From positions 682,001 through 746,000 of the forward strand of contig OZ250162.1 in the NCBI GenBank assembly GCA_965238025.1: a stretch of DNA of 64,000 bases, in the 5' to 3' direction. Position numbers and translations under genes: made by a program. Below the pieces are notes generated by a model. The model was not told the origin of the DNA and searched no databases. It saw only the letters and a list, made by a program, of their open reading frames with translations. This document shows, piece after piece, positions 60,397 through 64,000 of this stretch (within the stretch, counting starts at the first letter, position 1; each line of letters opens with the position of its first letter). This DNA is from Pelagihabitans sp965238025 (GTDB taxonomy: Bacteria > Bacteroidota > Bacteroidia > Flavobacteriales > Flavobacteriaceae).

Positions 60397-63300
60397 TTAT
60401 AATGAAAAGTTTAATCGGGCGAAAAGGTATCTTCCCGAATATCCAAATTGCGATGTTCTTCGAGAGTAGACAAACTGATCACCTGATGTACCCCCTTCTC
60501 TATTTTCATCAGGATATACATCTAATAAATTGCTGGCACCGATGGTAACTTTCATTTTTTCTCCAAAACCTTTCGTCACGGTTAAGTCTGTAATTATTTT
60601 ACCGCCATATTGTGCATCATCACTCACTGGAGTTCCTTCAACCCTAAGGTCGCCATTAAAATCATCCGGATCAGTAACTTCTCCAAAGTATACGTTCCTA
60701 AGTAAGAAATCCCAAGAACCCAAAGAGAGCATATTGGTGAGGTTTAATTTTGTTCTTGGCTGTGCCAAAGTTAAAAAGGCCTCTTCTTGACCATCAAAGA
60801 AAGATCCACTTAAACCGGCATTTTCTATAAGTTCTGGAACAAAAATATCCTCAACCTCAGTTTTGTTAAATGTGGCAGCAAAATCATTTTTTAGTGTGGC
60901 ATTACCAATGTTTGTCTTGTGAGAAATAACAATATCCAAACCGGAAGACTTAGTATCTATCGCATTAACAAAAAACCTAGCACTTGTAGCACCTGCGGAG
61001 TCAAAAATTCTGGTTAACTCGGCATCACCACCATTTCCAAAACTACCGCTGTATACAATTCGATCATCAATGTTGATGACATACCCGTCAAGTGTTATAG
61101 AGAGTCTTCCAAAATTAGCGGTTAAACCAGCACTCAAGCTGTTGGATGTTTCTTCTCTAAGTTTGTCGATTCCGATAAGGGTTGCTGCTCTACTGTTATT
61201 TGTGAAAGTTCCTTGCTCGAAAGGGACATTATCTACAAAAACAGTACTTGTTCGACTAAAAAATTGTTGATGCAACGACGGGGCTCTAAAACCAGAGCTA
61301 CTGGCTGCTCGTATTGCCAACTTGTCGGATATTTTAAATCGAGTAGCCAATTTATAATTAAAAGTACTGCCAAAATCAGAATAATTCTCGTACCTACCAG
61401 CAAGACTTAGTAGCCAGTTTTCAGAAAGGTCTGCTTCGAAGTCAGCGTATAGAGAAATATTATTTCTTGATTCTTTTACGGCATTATTAGGGTCATAACC
61501 TCTAAAAACTTGAGCTCCTCCACCTAATGGCGCTCCAGTAAAATTATTTCTTACCAACAAGGAATCTGGAGTTATGCTGTTAACAGCGTTGCCATTTATA
61601 TCATAGCTGGTGAATGAAGATTCTTCGCCCGCAACAATTTCATACGTCTCCACTTTGTATTCGGCACCAAAAGCCATATTAAGTCCTTGAAAAACGTTTT
61701 CATCAAATTTGCTGAAATCTAGATTGGTAGTATTTTGAGCGAACCCAAGGGTACCTGCATTAAAAGAACGAGGGGTGGCCACACCCAAGGTGCCATTACT
61801 TGAATTGCCAACGGTTAAATCTATTGTATTTCTACCATATGAATTCGAGAAATCCACATCCCAGTCATTCAATTTTCCTTTTATACCTATAGCCAGCGAT
61901 TGATCTAAAATATCAGTACCTATATTGGGTAAAAAACCATTTGGAAAAGCTGGCGTATTTGCACGACCATCGCCTTGAGCAGGTCTTCGATAGAAACCAG
62001 AAGCCAAGCCTTGTCGATAACTAATACCTCCAAAACCATAAATCTCAGCTTCATCGGATAAAGGAATCGACATATTGGCAAAAAATTTACCCTCCCTCAA
62101 TCGTGAAGTACCCACTTTAAATCTAAAATCCTCTCTCGTTAAGCCTCTGGCACTTAATTCGTCTTCATCGGCATCAAAACTCAACAAATCGCGAAAAGTA
62201 TCAACATCAGTAGTATTGGTTAAATCCAAACCGGAAATCTGAGTTTTTATGGCTTGATCTAAATATCCTATGCCTTGTGCTGCAGTGGCATAGTCTTCTA
62301 AAGTCATAGCAGCAACATTACCCCCGCCAGCAGCAAAAACCCGCTCAGCTCCATGAAAGCCTTGAAAGATATCTCCCGCATAATCTTTATTTCTGAGAGC
62401 AGGTTCTCTTGTTGAGAGCGACCCTGTAAAATTAATGTACCCTCTATCGCCTATTCCTAATCCGTAGTTGGCGTCTACTTGAAACTTCTCTCCGTCACTA
62501 CCACCTTCAAAATGATTGCTGTTTTTACTAAAATTGGCTCCTGAAGTCAATGAAAGTTCAAGTTTACCTGTAGCTTTTTTTAAAACAATATTGATTACCC
62601 CGGCTATTGCGTCAGAGCCATATTGAGCGGCCGCACCATCTCTTAGCACTTCTATGCGTTGTATTGCGGCCGCGGGAATTGCATTCATATCTGTACCAAC
62701 ACTACCTGCACCAACTGTTCCATTAACATTTATCAAAGCAGAATTATGTCTTCTCTTTCCATTAATTAATACCAAAACTTGATCGGGACCTAAGCCTCTT
62801 AATGATGCTGGATCAATATGATCCGTACCATCAGATACCGTTTGTGATTGCGAAGTAAATGATGGCGCCACATAATTCAATATTTGGTTTACACTTACTT
62901 GTGGGCCCTGTGTTGCAATTGCCGCTACATCTATAACATCAACCGGAACAGTAGTTTCGGTAGATGTTCTATTTGGATTACGCGAACCTACCATTACAAT
63001 CTCATCTAATTGCGCTGCCGCCGCTTCTAACTGTACCTCAATAGTATCTTTGCCAGTCACATCAACCTCTAAGGTTCTAAAACCAATATATGAAATCACT
63101 AAAACCTTTTCGGAATCGTCTGGAATTACAAGAGCAAAATTACCATCAAAATCTGTTGTAGTTCCACTGGTTGTACCCTTTACAACAATCGAAGCCCCCG
63201 CTAGTGGCTGGCCATCCTTATCCCTAACAGTACCTTTTATCTCTGTTTCTTGGTGTAAAGAACCTGTTATTCGCCTTTTTGTTAGAACAATCTGATTTTC

Positions 63301-63633
63301 ATTGATCTTAAAATCAAAATCAGCCTGTTCGGCCAGTCTTTTTAAAACCGTATTTGTAGTCTCTTTTTTTGCTGTCAACGAAGCTTTTTGAGTATCATCT
63401 ATCTCTCTGATATTATAGAAGAACTGATATCCGGTTTGTGATTTAATTTCTTTGAGAATCCGTTTTAAAGGAACATTTTGGTAATCAAATTCCATTTTGG
63501 TTTGAGACATGACCGAGTTGGCTGATAGCTGGAACAGCACGAAAGAGGCCATAAGAAAACAGAATCTCATTTTGAATTTCATTGATTTACCACACCTTTT
63601 TTCAAGCACGTAGTACTCTTCACTTTTTTTCAT
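60397..63633 (-). CDS. TonB-dependent receptor with STN signalling domain
   Basis: A 1078-residue outer-membrane receptor. After a signal peptide (core RFCFLMASFVLFQLSANSV, ending MSQ at about residue 44), an STN domain at about 46-115 (FDYQNVPLKRILKEIKSQTG) contacts a FecR anti-sigma factor. A CarboxypepD_reg-like domain (VRDKDGQPLAGASIVVKG) at about 128-205 and a plug with ASLRGLGPDQVLVLINGKRR and VLRDGAAAQYGSDAIAGVI follow, then a 22-strand barrel ending LFARLNFSL. The plug is of the classic receptor type, not SusC, and no SusD is nearby. ATG 63582 is an alternative start. A FecR gene lies directly upstream. Confidence 0.93.
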   Translation of the reverse strand: MKKSEEYYVLEKRCGKSMKFKMRFCFLMASFVLFQLSANSVMSQTKMEFDYQNVPLKRILKEIKSQTGYQFFYNIREIDDTQKASLTAKKETTNTVLKRLAEQADFDFKINENQIVLTKRRITGSLHQETEIKGTVRDKDGQPLAGASIVVKGTTSGTTTDFDGNFALVIPDDSEKVLVISYIGFRTLEVDVTGKDTIEVQLEAAAAQLDEIVMVGSRNPNRTSTETTVPVDVIDVAAIATQGPQVSVNQILNYVAPSFTSQSQTVSDGTDHIDPASLRGLGPDQVLVLINGKRRHNSALINVNGTVGAGSVGTDMNAIPAAAIQRIEVLRDGAAAQYGSDAIAGVINIVLKKATGKLELSLTSGANFSKNSNHFEGGSDGEKFQVDANYGLGIGDRGYINFTGSLSTREPALRNKDYAGDIFQGFHGAERVFAAGGGNVAAMTLEDYATAAQGIGYLDQAIKTQISGLDLTNTTDVDTFRDLLSFDADEDELSARGLTREDFRFKVGTSRLREGKFFANMSIPLSDEAEIYGFGGISYRQGLASGFYRRPAQGDGRANTPAFPNGFLPNIGTDILDQSLAIGIKGKLNDWDVDFSNSYGRNTIDLTVGNSSNGTLGVATPRSFNAGTLGFAQNTTNLDFSKFDENVFQGLNMAFGAEYKVETYEIVAGEESSFTSYDINGNAVNSITPDSLLVRNNFTGAPLGGGAQVFRGYDPNNAVKESRNNISLYADFEADLSENWLLSLAGRYENYSDFGSTFNYKLATRFKISDKLAIRAASSSGFRAPSLHQQFFSRTSTVFVDNVPFEQGTFTNNSRAATLIGIDKLREETSNSLSAGLTANFGRLSITLDGYVINIDDRIVYSGSFGNGGDAELTRIFDSAGATSARFFVNAIDTKSSGLDIVISHKTNIGNATLKNDFAATFNKTEVEDIFVPELIENAGLSGSFFDGQEEAFLTLAQPRTKLNLTNMLSLGSWDFLLRNVYFGEVTDPDDFNGDLRVEGTPVSDDAQYGGKIITDLTVTKGFGEKMKVTIGASNLLDVYPDENREGGTSGDQFVYSRRTSQFGYSGRYLFARLNFSL

Positions 63634-63718
63634 AATTTTGAGTGTCTTTGATTGTTAGTAATTAATTTTAGCAATAGTCAATTAGAAAAGGGGAGTGCTC
63701 CAACACTTCCCTTTCTTT

Positions 63719-64000
63719 TTATTCAATTATCGTAATTATATTATGTTCTATCTCATATTTGAAAGGAGTGCTTAATGCGATTGTTTTTAGTATCGATTCA
63801 ATACCTTCATTATCAAATTCTCCTTTATAGATTTCATTATTCAAATCCTGAACCTTGTTTATAAACTTCACATGATGCCTGCGTTCGAGCTTGACTAATA
63901 TTTCAGAAAACTTTAAATTGTCTATTACGAGTCTGTTCTCCATCCAAGCCGTATAGGTATTGGTATCTACTTTTGATTTGCTAAAATTGTTCCCGAACTT
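63719..64000 (-). CDS. FecR-family anti-sigma factor, C-terminal part (DUF4974)
   Basis: The frame is open from the window edge at 64000 to the stop, so the protein continues beyond the window; the Met at 63943 is internal. The 93 visible codons match the FecR C-terminus: TYTAWMENRLVIDNLKFSEI, LVKLERRHHVKFI, a GEFDNEGIESILKTIALSTPF core and a beta-strand ending. FecR holds back an ECF sigma factor and is released by the STN domain of the receptor encoded just downstream, 85 bases away. The sigma factor gene should lie to the right. Confidence 0.88.
   Translation of the reverse strand, partial: KFGNNFSKSKVDTNTYTAWMENRLVIDNLKFSEILVKLERRHHVKFINKVQDLNNEIYKGEFDNEGIESILKTIALSTPFKYEIEHNIITIIE

Noticed and set aside
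63719..63943. Stand-alone 74-residue protein at the right edge
   Set aside because: The frame stays open to the window end and the residues before the Met continue the FecR pattern, so it is a truncated larger gene.

Overview
The window looks like chromosome from a marine member of the Flavobacteriaceae (Bacteroidota). The signs are a SusC/SusD pair, two proteins made almost only of a type IX secretion (T9SS) sorting tail, DUF4271 and DUF4296 proteins, a STN-domain TonB receptor next to a FecR-type anti-sigma factor, many lipoproteins, starts without Shine-Dalgarno sites, and many copies of the Bacteroidota -7 promoter element TAnnTTTG. No rRNA, tRNA, CRISPR array, prophage or complete insertion sequence was seen. 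Gene order is dense, with several 1-8 base start/stop overlaps.

Left part (1-17.8 kb): a maltose/alpha-glucan unit on the minus strand (LacI regulator, beta-phosphoglucomutase, GH65 phosphorylase cut by the window edge) faces a SusC/SusD pair. Beyond a terminator comes a tight operon of two giant FG-GAP/ASPIC lipoproteins, a vanadium-haloperoxidase-like PAP2 lipoprotein, a GyrI-like membrane protein and a propeller-like lipoprotein. Next (17.8-26.9 kb) is a signalling and phosphoesterase region: a 1237-residue lipoprotein combining a metallophosphatase, a stretch that I read as a FAM20/HipA/PI3K-type kinase-like domain, and an outer-membrane barrel; an HD-domain protein fused to a Pycsar-effector-like membrane domain; a GAF-domain protein; a second metallophosphoesterase; and TonB.

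Middle (27-44.7 kb): a coiled-coil lipoprotein, a small conserved protein, a class V aminotransferase-like enzyme and aquaporin Z; then an operon of GntP transporter, RidA, D-threonine-aldolase-like enzyme and dipeptidase that suggests uptake and breakdown of D-amino or hydroxy-amino compounds; a 160-bp MITE-like element; a penicillin-acylase-family lipoprotein; an HtrA-like protease; and an MsbA-type ABC exporter. An Fe-S/redox block follows (Mrp ATPase, NifU-like scaffold, ferredoxin-NADP reductase, ferredoxin), interrupted by a four-helix-bundle gene flanked by inverted repeats. A heptanucleotide repeat lies upstream of mrp.

Right part (44-64 kb): mostly housekeeping. It holds an alkyltransferase-like protein lacking the catalytic Cys, a LysE transporter, trmB, a PhoR/PhoB-type two-component pair, the two small T9SS-tail proteins, a LuxE-like protein, tyrS, an NAD epimerase, DUF4296, a dihydroorotase, a dolichol-phosphate-mannose-synthase-like GT2 divergent from a GT39 enzyme, DUF4271, hemD and pckA. 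A TonB receptor/FecR surface-signalling unit runs off the right edge.

Product names rest on motif recognition from the translated sequence. No database search was run.
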